Below are positions 1 through 6,204 of a stretch of DNA of 7,580 bases, in pieces. The stretch's first letter is position 1; each line of letters opens with the position of its first letter. The notes below the pieces were generated by a model. That model ran no database searches, was not told the DNA's origin, and was given only the letters and a program-made list of their open reading frames with translations. The DNA comes from an uncultured Clostridia bacterium (lineage in GTDB: Bacteria; Bacillota; Clostridia; Christensenellales; UBA1242), in the NCBI GenBank assembly GCA_946610635.1, contig CAMOCI010000030.1, forward strand, positions 1 to 7,580, given 5' to 3'. A program made the translations under genes and the position numbers.

Positions 1-1643
1 ATAAGTCCTAATGCTGGTACTTGTATTGCAAAGAAATTTAATACAAGTGATATGAAGAATATCATTGTTGAAATTGATACTGCTGCAATATTTGATTTGA
101 ATACAGTTGAAATAAAGATTGAAAGCATTGCATAAAATGCAACTTCAACAAACATAAAAATCATTGCGAGCAAATAGAGTAGAATAGGATTTATAATAAA
201 TGCACTTGAAGAATTAAATACCGCGATAATGTTTGTAAAGTTAAATCCATAGGTTACGCCACCAACAACAAGTGATGCTAAACTAGATACTGCAATCAAA
301 ATTGCACCGATAGCAAGAGTTGCCCAAATTTTTGCTGAAAGTAGTTTTCTTCTTGAATATGGTCTTATAGCAAGTAATTTTAATGTGCCTGCACTTTGTT
401 CTCCCGCAATAGTACTACCTGCCAAAACAACTATATAAATTGTTATAAAGAATGTACATAATCTCAATGCAAAGTAAGAGTAGTCAAAGCCATTAATTTT
501 ATCATTTGATGGTTGAACTACACTAAATGGATCTGCATATTGATATGCATAAGTTTGTGTGTTAAAGAAATACTTGTATCTTGCGACTTTTTCACCTAAT
601 TCATAAAAATTTGTTCTTTCAAATGTTTTAAAATTAGTTATGTTCATTGTTGCATATTTTGTTAAACCATTAATTTTTATACCTTCTTCAACTATTTTTA
701 AACAATATAAAGAAGTTTCATAATATTGTTGAATATAATTTACAATCTCTTCAATATCTTTTTTGTCAGATGTTTCTGTTTCTGAACTATGTGCTTCATA
801 ACAAGTTTGTATGCTAACTTCAATATCTAACATTCTTTTTTGAGCAATTACAATAGGGCTATTTTCATTCTCAACAGTTTCGCCTTCAACAACCTTTGTT
901 TCACTTAAATTTGCAAGCAAACTCTCATCTGGCTTAAATGGCAAAAGTTGATTTAAGTCATTGTTAATTACTTTTGAAAATTCGTAATTATCAAGTTCTG
1001 TTATAATATATTCGTCTGGGTCAGTTTTTTCATCAGCCATTGAAAATATATCATTTATTTTTTTAAAATGCTCATACTGAATTTTTGTATCTAAATCATT
1101 GGTAACTAAAAATACTGTTGCTGAACCTGATGCTGAACCTGACGCATAAGCTCTATATTCTGTTTCAAAGTTATCAATAGCAGTTTTTAATTCTAATCTT
1201 TTATTTTCAAGATCAGTTCTTGATGTTGTAGGATTAATTCTCCAATATTCATACAAACTTCTGTAGTCATCAGATCCAGAATCATCATACAATTTTTCTA
1301 TTGCATTCCACCTGTTTTTTAAATCTTGAATAGCATCACTTGCATCTAGATAATTTTGCAAATAATTTTTTGTACTTTGAATATTTAAATCCGCTGTTGA
1401 TTTAATAAAAAGTGAAGCTTTGTCAGATGTATCATCTGGTAGCCCAGAATTTCCGGTTTTAAACTTGTTATAGTAATTTGAAACAGTTGGATAATTCGCA
1501 TAATTTCTATAATAATTTGATTTTGTATCTGGGTTATAAATAAATGTAGAAACAGCAAGCATCAAGATAATTAAACCAGTAACTACAAAGATGCTTGGTT
1601 TTAAAAATATCTTTTTTAATTCTGCTTTAAATAATCTAAACAT
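1..1643 (-). CDS. ABC-2 type exporter permease with large extracytoplasmic domain (partial, C-terminus off window)
   Basis: Membrane subunit of an ABC exporter; 547 codons are visible and the frame stays open at the left edge. The ATG at 1643 follows GGAGG (1653-1649) with a 5-base spacer; this ribosome binding site overlaps the stop codon of the ATPase gene by one base, so the two are translationally linked. Hydrophobicity suggests TM1 at about residues 17-36, a soluble domain of about 350 residues (37-388), TM2 at 389-411, TM3 at 438-462, TM4 at 483-511 and TM5 at 518-540; a sixth helix probably lies outside the window. Just after TM2, GEQSAGTLKLL (414-424) followed by RPYSRRKL (427-434) matches the cytoplasmic coupling motif of ABC-2 permeases. 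The soluble domain is polar, partly helical, has two cysteines (281, 314) and a duplicated Ser-Gly-Ser-Ala stretch (168-175). TM1-ectodomain-TM2 is the layout of ABC2_membrane_3-type exporters for drugs, lipids or peptides. The substrate cannot be read from the sequence. Confidence 0.88.
   Translation of the reverse strand, partial: MFRLFKAELKKIFLKPSIFVVTGLIILMLAVSTFIYNPDTKSNYYRNYANYPTVSNYYNKFKTGNSGLPDDTSDKASLFIKSTADLNIQSTKNYLQNYLDASDAIQDLKNRWNAIEKLYDDSGSDDYRSLYEYWRINPTTSRTDLENKRLELKTAIDNFETEYRAYASGSASGSATVFLVTNDLDTKIQYEHFKKINDIFSMADEKTDPDEYIITELDNYEFSKVINNDLNQLLPFKPDESLLANLSETKVVEGETVENENSPIVIAQKRMLDIEVSIQTCYEAHSSETETSDKKDIEEIVNYIQQYYETSLYCLKIVEEGIKINGLTKYATMNITNFKTFERTNFYELGEKVARYKYFFNTQTYAYQYADPFSVVQPSNDKINGFDYSYFALRLCTFFITIYIVVLAGSTIAGEQSAGTLKLLAIRPYSRRKLLSAKIWATLAIGAILIAVSSLASLVVGGVTYGFNFTNIIAVFNSSSAFIINPILLYLLAMIFMFVEVAFYAMLSIFISTVFKSNIAAVSISTMIFFISLVLNFFAIQVPALGL
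1119..1142. repeat. perfect tandem duplication of a 12-bp unit inside the permease gene
   Basis: The unit tgctgaacctga occurs twice head to tail with no mismatch. On the coding strand it encodes Ser-Gly-Ser-Ala twice (permease residues 168-175), a flexible linker in the extracytoplasmic domain. Identical codons in both copies suggest a recent slippage duplication. Confidence 0.85.
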
Positions 1644-1652
1644 CCTTGCCTC

Positions 1653-2588
1653 CTAATTAATTTTACCTTTATTATTTCTTTTTTCTAACATTTCTGTAAA
1701 CACTTCTTCAAGTGTTTTTGTTATGGTGTTAACTCCGTATATAGATATACCTTCTTTCATTAACATAGTTGTAACTTCTGGTATTTTGCTATCTTCCATG
1801 TTAAACATAATAGTTTTACCAGCCAAACTTACAGGAACCCTGTATTTTAGTATTACAAGTTTGCCAGCATAGTTAGGGTAGTCAACTTTAATGCAAACTT
1901 TTTGACCTTCTTGAAGACCTCTTTTAATTTGCTCTATAGTTTTAACTTCGATAATTTTTCCCGCATCAATAATCGCTACTGTATCACAAAGTTGTTCCAT
2001 TTCTGAAAGTATGTGGCTAGAAACCAAAATTGAAATATGTTTTTTTCTTGCAAGTCCTATCAAAAACTTTCTCATATCTCTAATTCCATTTGGGTCAAGT
2101 CCATTTGTAGGCTCGTCCAAAATTAAAATTTTTGGGTCGTGAAGCAATGCTTGTGCAATTCCAACTCTTTGTTTCATACCAAGAGAGTAGTTTTTAACCC
2201 TATCATTGATGCGTTTTTCCATACCAACAAGTTTAACAACAGAATCAATTTTTTCTCTTGTTATATCAGGATATAAACTAGCATAAAATTTCAAATTTTC
2301 CATACCAGTCATATACGAGTACAAATCTGGGTTTTCAATAATACCACCAAGTTTGGCAATAGATTTTTCAAAATGTTTTTTTAGTGAAATTCCGTCAATA
2401 AAAACATCACCACTTGTTGGAGTAGCAAGACCTGTAATCATTTTTATAATTGTTGTTTTTCCTGCACCATTAGGACCAATAAGGCCAAAGATTTCACCTT
2501 CAATTATTTCAAATGAAACATCATCAACGGCAGCTCTGTCGCCATACATTTTAGTTAAATGGTCAACTTCTAATACAAATTTAGCCAA
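1653..2588 (-). CDS. ABC transporter ATP-binding protein, BcrA/CcmA-like
   Basis: Cytoplasmic ATPase that powers the permease encoded next to it. All motifs are present: Walker A GPNGAGKTT (38-46), a Q-loop region GGIIENPDLY (81-90) with Glu85 where Gln is usual, signature YSLGMKQR (134-141), Walker B ILILDEP (153-159), D-loop NGLDPNG (161-167) and switch His191. The IExP-type Q loop is typical of bacitracin-transporter BcrA-like ATPases. Residues from about 225 to 311 form the small C-terminal domain often seen in drug-exporter ATPases, ending in the usual TLEEVFTEML. The start is TTG at 2588, chosen because GGAGG (2599-2595) lies 6 bases upstream and the next Met (residue 14) would remove the first strand of the domain. 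The 311-residue length is normal for the family. It stops at TAG 1655-1653, 9 bases before the permease start, so the two form an operon. It has its own promoter in the gap after the regulator gene. The active exporter is probably a 2:2 assembly (family knowledge). Confidence 0.95.
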   Translation of the reverse strand: MAKFVLEVDHLTKMYGDRAAVDDVSFEIIEGEIFGLIGPNGAGKTTIIKMITGLATPTSGDVFIDGISLKKHFEKSIAKLGGIIENPDLYSYMTGMENLKFYASLYPDITREKIDSVVKLVGMEKRINDRVKNYSLGMKQRVGIAQALLHDPKILILDEPTNGLDPNGIRDMRKFLIGLARKKHISILVSSHILSEMEQLCDTVAIIDAGKIIEVKTIEQIKRGLQEGQKVCIKVDYPNYAGKLVILKYRVPVSLAGKTIMFNMEDSKIPEVTTMLMKEGISIYGVNTITKTLEEVFTEMLEKRNNKGKIN

Positions 2589-2599
2589 AATTTACCTCC
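2586..2599 (-). promoter_or_regulatory. ribosome binding site deciding a TTG start for the ATPase gene
   Basis: GGAGG at 2599-2595, a 6-base spacer (TAAATT) and TTG at 2588-2586. No ATG lies near this site, so the ribosome binding site fixes the start. Confidence 0.85.
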
Positions 2600-2609
2600 A
2601 TTTTATATG

Positions 2610-2638
2610 ATTTTAACATAATTAATTTACTTTGTAAA
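2610..2638 (-). promoter_or_regulatory. predicted sigma-A promoter for the ABC ATPase-permease operon
   Basis: Read on the minus strand: -35 TTTACA (2638-2633), a 17-base spacer, -10 TAAAAT (2615-2610), with TG one base before the -10 (extended -10). Each hexamer matches 5 of 6 consensus bases. Transcription would begin near 2603, only a few bases before the GGAGG, giving a very short leader. This lets the transporter be expressed separately from the upstream regulator gene. The region is AT-rich, so chance matches are possible. Confidence 0.55.
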
Positions 2639-2640
2639 TT
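2624..2640. promoter_or_regulatory. perfect dyad over the -35 box: candidate operator of the ABC operon
   Basis: AATTTAC (2624-2630), 3 bases, GTAAATT (2634-2640): 7-bp perfect arms. It covers the predicted -35 hexamer and part of the promoter spacer, where a dimeric winged-helix repressor would block RNA polymerase. It lies just after the stop codon of the PadR-type regulator gene. It has no following T-run in the minus-strand direction, so it is not a good terminator. Binding by the encoded regulator is inference. Confidence 0.45.
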
Positions 2641-2642
2641 GT

Positions 2643-5165
2643 TTAGTTATAAAAACTAGAAAACTTACTTAAAAATTTTTTTAGCGGATAATTAATAAGT
2701 AAAACTAATGCATAGAATATAGGTAAAACAAAACTTGCTGTGTATCCAGCTATATTTTCAAAATTCATACCAGCAAGCAGATTAACTGCTATTGATAAAA
2801 TTATCATAACTATTGCTATAAATGCTATATACATAGTTTCTGGTTTTTTTAACTTTTGAACTTTTTTATTTTTGTTTAAATGATATTTAAAGAAATTTAC
2901 AAAAAGTGTTCCAAAACAAATCAAATAACTTAAAATATAAATAAACATCTGAAATCCTGATAGTTGTCCTTTAATAGAAGTAAAAATTAGACATAGAGTA
3001 GTAATTATACATATCAAAATACTCAAAATAAAACTATTTGTTAGGTTTAATTTGTTTATAGATAAAAACTTTGATGCAGTTGCACTTGCGTTATTTTTTC
3101 TAAAATATCTAACTTCATAGTCAGGAACTTCAAATCTATTGTAAGCATTTGCATATTTTTTATCAAATGCTAAATTACTAATTCTTGCGCTTTGATAGTC
3201 ATAATATGTTTGTTTTTCTGGTTTTACTTCATCAATCTTTTGATATGAATCATACTTTTCAAAAGGATTATTTTTTTGCTTTTGATCATCAAAACCATTA
3301 GCTTCATTAAAAGGAGTTTGGTCATATTTTTCAAAGTTACTTGATGCATAAAATGTTTCATCTTTTTTTATACTTGTATCAAACATTAATGTTCTATTAA
3401 TGTCTTTTATTGCATCATCATTTCTAGGCAATTCCTTGCTTACAACTTCGTTATTAGATGCTTGTTTTTGCTCTGTAATAATGTTATTATCAAAATTTTC
3501 TTCTATTTTATCGTTGTTTTCTAAAATATTTTGACTATCGTTTGTATTATTGTAAACAAATTCATCATCTAATTCGATATTATTATCTAAATTTGTTTGT
3601 GGCGAAATCAAATCTCCGAAAATATTTTTGTAATCAACAAAACTATTTTCTTTTATTTTTTCTGATTTTTCATTTTCTTGTTTAAATTTATTATCTGATT
3701 CTACATTTGGTAATTTATTATCTTGATTTGTAAATTCTATATTTTCTTCTATTTCATCTTTTTTAACTTCACTATTGTTTTTATTAACATCATCTAATTG
3801 ATTAATACTAGGGAAATCTTCACTTTTTTTTGCTTCGTTGTTTAATTCTTCTTGCCCTTTAATATCTTTTTTGATAGAATCGTCTAAATATGTATCATAA
3901 TTTATGTTATTATCTTGATATTCGGCAAAAATATCACTTTCATTTTTTTCAATTATAACTTCTTCTTCTCCACTTTTTTTTATTACAACTTCTTCATTGG
4001 TTAAAGTAGGGTTGAGTGAATCCGCAATTTCTTTATTATCTTCTTTTTCTTCGTTATTACCTTCAAAAATAAGTTCAATATTTTCATCATCTAATTCATC
4101 ATTGTTTTCTAACAATTTTTCATTAATTTGAAAGTCATTTTTAGATTCAATTTTATTTTCTAGTTCTTCATTAATCTTTTTGTTTTTATCATTATCAAAA
4201 ATTATCATTTCTTCATCATGAGAGTCTATTTTGCTATTAACTTCATTATCATTGATTGTTTTTAAATTATCTTCTATTTCACTAAAATCATTGCTATTTT
4301 TAGTATCTTCGTTCATTTCTTCACTAGGTATATCTTGTCCACTTTTAGCTAAATTTTCTTTAAAGGTTTGAGAATTATTAAAAAATGAGAATAAATCTAA
4401 TTGTTTGTTTTGTTCTTGTGTTTCAAATTTGGTATCATCATTATCAAAAACATCATCTTTAATATTTTCTATATTTTCAATATTTTCAACAGTATCAACA
4501 GTATCAGTTTCATAATTATATTCAGGTTCTTTAATATCTATTTTATTTGATTCTTCATTTTTACTAACTGTATTAAACATAGAAAAAAGATCGCCAGCTG
4601 AATAATCAACTGTTTCTTGCTTTTTATAATCATTATTTTCTTCAAAATTTTCGTTTACATTAAAAGTTTTATCTTCAAATTCTTGTTGATTTTGATTGTT
4701 TTCTGTTTGCTTTGTAAGATATTCTGTATTAGTTAAAATTTCATCTATATACTTTTGTGTTTGTTCGTTTAATGAATTTGAGGATCTTATATAATCAATA
4801 TCACTTTCTGCTGATTTGATTGTTTTTTCATACTCTGATTTTTCAAACAGAGTGTCAACAATGTCATCTCTTGCATCTTGCCAGTTAAAATCCGAACCTT
4901 CAATTCTGCTTTTGCCAGATTCAGTTAAAGAGTAATAGTGGCGTCTTCCACCAAGCGCACTATCTTTCCAGTAACTTTTAACATCACCTTGTGCTTCTAG
5001 TCTTTTTAAACCACTATAAAGGCTTGGTTGCTTTAATATATAAGCGCCGTTAGTTTTATCTTCAACTTCTTTGCAAATTTCATAGCCATATTTATCGCCA
5101 CTTTGCAAAGCTTTTAAAATAATGTTATATACAGAACCTCTGCCAGAACCTATACTTTTTTTCAT
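2643..5165 (-). CDS. membrane-anchored PadR-family transcriptional regulator with long disordered acidic linker
   Basis: An 840-residue protein in three parts. Residues 8-90 are a PadR winged helix: YGYEI (26-30), PSLYSGLKRLEAQG (47-60), W66, GGRRHYYSLTESG (72-84). Residues 91-118 may be the helical dimerisation arm. Residues 119-700 are low complexity, dominated by Asn, Asp, Glu, Lys, Ser and Ile, with recurring short motifs (DLFSxFN at 192 and 257, FEKYD at 611 and 635). Residues 710-731, 736-761, 778-800 and 807-826 are four predicted membrane helices with very short outer loops. The Lys-rich loop 762-775 and the Lys-containing C-terminus put both ends in the cytoplasm, as DNA binding requires. 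Ordinary PadR proteins are only about 100-200 residues. The ATG at 5165 follows GGAG (5180-5177) with an 11-base spacer. The gene lies directly upstream of the ABC exporter genes, as PadR regulators often do (for example LmrR with LmrCD). The ligand and the role of the linker are unknown. The domain calls are firm; membrane sensing is inferred. Confidence 0.88.
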   Translation of the reverse strand: MKKSIGSGRGSVYNIILKALQSGDKYGYEICKEVEDKTNGAYILKQPSLYSGLKRLEAQGDVKSYWKDSALGGRRHYYSLTESGKSRIEGSDFNWQDARDDIVDTLFEKSEYEKTIKSAESDIDYIRSSNSLNEQTQKYIDEILTNTEYLTKQTENNQNQQEFEDKTFNVNENFEENNDYKKQETVDYSAGDLFSMFNTVSKNEESNKIDIKEPEYNYETDTVDTVENIENIENIKDDVFDNDDTKFETQEQNKQLDLFSFFNNSQTFKENLAKSGQDIPSEEMNEDTKNSNDFSEIEDNLKTINDNEVNSKIDSHDEEMIIFDNDKNKKINEELENKIESKNDFQINEKLLENNDELDDENIELIFEGNNEEKEDNKEIADSLNPTLTNEEVVIKKSGEEEVIIEKNESDIFAEYQDNNINYDTYLDDSIKKDIKGQEELNNEAKKSEDFPSINQLDDVNKNNSEVKKDEIEENIEFTNQDNKLPNVESDNKFKQENEKSEKIKENSFVDYKNIFGDLISPQTNLDNNIELDDEFVYNNTNDSQNILENNDKIEENFDNNIITEQKQASNNEVVSKELPRNDDAIKDINRTLMFDTSIKKDETFYASSNFEKYDQTPFNEANGFDDQKQKNNPFEKYDSYQKIDEVKPEKQTYYDYQSARISNLAFDKKYANAYNRFEVPDYEVRYFRKNNASATASKFLSINKLNLTNSFILSILICIITTLCLIFTSIKGQLSGFQMFIYILSYLICFGTLFVNFFKYHLNKNKKVQKLKKPETMYIAFIAIVMIILSIAVNLLAGMNFENIAGYTASFVLPIFYALVLLINYPLKKFLSKFSSFYN
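4462..4506. repeat. tandem 9-bp units in the linker region of the PadR-type gene
   Basis: Five consecutive in-frame 9-base units: atattttct, atattttca, atattttca, acagtatca, acagtatca. On the coding strand they give a DTVDTV block followed by repeated Glu-Asn-Ile triplets (residues about 220-235). Units in multiples of three bases suggest that the linker grows by slippage without losing frame. Confidence 0.7.
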
Positions 5166-5194
5166 TAGTATTTTATCTCCGTTTGTTCAATCAA

Positions 5195-5220
5195 GAAAAG
5201 AACACTTTTTTGTACTTTTC
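5195..5220. promoter_or_regulatory. imperfect inverted repeat at the PadR gene transcription start: candidate autoregulatory operator
   Basis: Arms gaaaagaaca (5195-5204) and tgtacttttc (5211-5220) pair at 9 of 10 positions around a 6-base centre. The predicted transcription start of the regulator gene is near 5220, so a protein bound here would block initiation or early elongation. PadR-family proteins commonly repress their own genes (family knowledge). A role as an RNA hairpin in the leader is the alternative. Confidence 0.4.
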
Positions 5221-5226
5221 AATTAT

Positions 5227-5255
5227 ATTTTATTATATATAAAATATTTTGTCAA
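5227..5255 (-). promoter_or_regulatory. predicted sigma-A promoter of the PadR-type regulator gene
   Basis: Minus strand: -35 TTGACA (5255-5250, perfect consensus), a 17-base spacer, -10 TAAAAT (5232-5227). The start point would be near 5220, giving a leader of about 55 bases before the ATG at 5165. Two TATAAT strings nearby (5237-5232 and 5227-5222) have unfavourable spacing to this -35. Confidence 0.65.
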
Positions 5256-5259
5256 TGAA

Positions 5260-5277
5260 AATACTATGCAAAGTATT
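5260..5277. promoter_or_regulatory. inverted repeat upstream of the PadR gene -35 box
   Basis: AATACT (5260-5265), 6 bases, AGTATT (5272-5277), perfect arms ending 5 bases upstream of the -35 hexamer. It overlaps a direct repeat of tatgcaaa (5265-5272 and 5277-5284). The position suits an operator or activator site, but the arms are short and the region AT-rich. Confidence 0.3.
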
Positions 5278-5361
5278 ATGCAAATAACAAATAATGGATA
5301 TGTGAATAAAAATTTAGTTTTAATAAAAAATATTAAATAAGCAATTTAAATTTTGCAAAAT

Positions 5362-5404
5362 ATGACAAAAATAATTAGACTTGCACTATAATATTTGATA
5401 TAAT
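5362..5404 (+). promoter_or_regulatory. promoter region of the YgjP-type gene, with an extended -10 abutting the start codon
   Basis: Two possible -10 boxes are seen. The first is TATAAT at 5387-5392 with ATGACA at 5362-5367 as a -35 (19-base spacer), starting near 5399. The second is an extended -10, TGATATAAT (5396-5404), lacking a good -35 but ending 7 bases before the ATG, so transcription would start at about 5411-5412. The second would give an mRNA without a leader. Confidence 0.5.
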
Positions 5405-5411
5405 ATGCAAC

Positions 5412-6080
5412 ATGATTGAACCAAAAGAAATAATAAGAACTAATCGAAAAAGCTTATCTTTAACTATAAATGAGCAGGGTGAACTAATTGTACATGCACC
5501 AAAATATATGCCGATGTATGAAATTTTGAATTTTATAGAAAAGAAAGAAGATTGGATTACAAAAAAAAGTGAAAGTATAAAATCACTTTTAACCAAAAAT
5601 AAAAACATATTAGAGTACAACGAAATATTTTTTTTAGGGAAAAGATATAAAGTTGTAGAAACAAAAGGTATTGATGAACCTTATATTACAAAAGAAAGTA
5701 TTTTAATTGATGTTTGCAAAACAAAAACAAAAAAACAAAAAATTTTAAGAGATTGGTATATTCAAAACATTGATAATATACTAATGCCAAGAGTTCAACA
5801 GCTGATTGAATTTATGAAACAAAAGACAAAAAGTATTAAAATTATTAACAGCAAAGCAAAGTGGGGCATGTGTGATAATAAAAAGAATCTTTATTATAAC
5901 TGGAAACTTTTAATGTTAAGCCCAGAAATCATAGATTATGTTATTATTCATGAAATTGCACATTTAATAGAACTAAACCATTCTAAAAAATTTTGGCAAA
6001 TTGTTGGAGCAGTATTGCCAAATTATAAACATTATAAGGAAGTTACAAATAAATGTGGTTTTTTAATCAAATTGTATTAA
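5412..6080 (+). CDS. YgjP-like (DUF45) zinc metallopeptidase domain protein
   Basis: A 222-residue protein matching the YgjP/DUF45 family of M48-related metallopeptidases. The N-terminal half has the expected strands (IRTNRKSLSLTINEQGEL from residue 8 and IVHAP at 26-30). The core signature follows: KAKWGMC (148-154), then Asn163-Trp164 within a YYNWKL stretch, then the catalytic helix HEIAH (180-184) with the distal NHS (189-191) and FW (194-195). His180, His184 and His190 are the likely zinc ligands and Glu181 the catalytic base. No signal peptide or membrane helix is seen, so it should be cytoplasmic. Length is normal and all key residues are intact. The ATG at 5412 is the first possible start: no ATG, GTG or TTG lies in frame upstream before the TAG at 5376. 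There is no Shine-Dalgarno sequence. The gene stands alone between its promoter and a strong terminator. Cellular substrates of this family are poorly known; in some bacteria it is linked to restriction-modification loci, but nothing here supports that. Confidence 0.92.
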   Translation: MIEPKEIIRTNRKSLSLTINEQGELIVHAPKYMPMYEILNFIEKKEDWITKKSESIKSLLTKNKNILEYNEIFFLGKRYKVVETKGIDEPYITKESILIDVCKTKTKKQKILRDWYIQNIDNILMPRVQQLIEFMKQKTKSIKIINSKAKWGMCDNKKNLYYNWKLLMLSPEIIDYVIIHEIAHLIELNHSKKFWQIVGAVLPNYKHYKEVTNKCGFLIKLY

Positions 6081-6083
6081 TAT

Positions 6084-6110
6084 AAATGGAGATAATGTCT
6101 CCATTTTTTT
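6084..6110 (+). terminator. intrinsic terminator of the YgjP-type gene
   Basis: Stem AAATGGAGA (6084-6092) pairs perfectly with TCTCCATTT (6098-6106) around a 5-base loop, and the T-run extends to 6110. It begins 3 bases after the TAA stop. The stem has the highest G/C content in the surrounding 100 bases. Confidence 0.9.
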
Positions 6111-6204
6111 GTTATTTTGACTCATTTAATAGTACAACTAAACTTTTATATTTTAGGTCAATTTATTAAAGAGTAGTGCGAATTTACTGACAATTTTATA
6201 TTTA

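Noticed and set aside
2353..2610. 85-codon plus-strand ORF
   Set aside because: It is fully antisense to the conserved N-terminal half of the ABC ATPase, has no ribosome binding site and has no recognisable domain.
2643..5165. Low-complexity stretch taken as a broken gene or assembly error
   Set aside because: The frame is open throughout, and the recognisable N- and C-terminal domains lie in the same frame with a plausible ribosome binding site and promoter.
5195..5220. Inverted repeat read as a plus-strand terminator
   Set aside because: No plus-strand gene ends here, the stem is weak, and its position at the regulator start point makes an operator or leader element more likely.
5122..5340. 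72-codon plus-strand ORF across the regulator start
   Set aside because: It overlaps the regulator start and both of its promoter elements, lacks a ribosome binding site, and is low-complexity sequence from AT-rich DNA.
5375..5620. 81-codon minus-strand hydrophobic ORF
   Set aside because: It is antisense to the conserved N-terminus of the metallopeptidase; its hydrophobicity comes from A-rich codons read backwards.
6192..6204. 13-base repeat aattttatattta, also found at 7525-7537
   Set aside because: It contains only A and T and is expected by chance in DNA of this composition.
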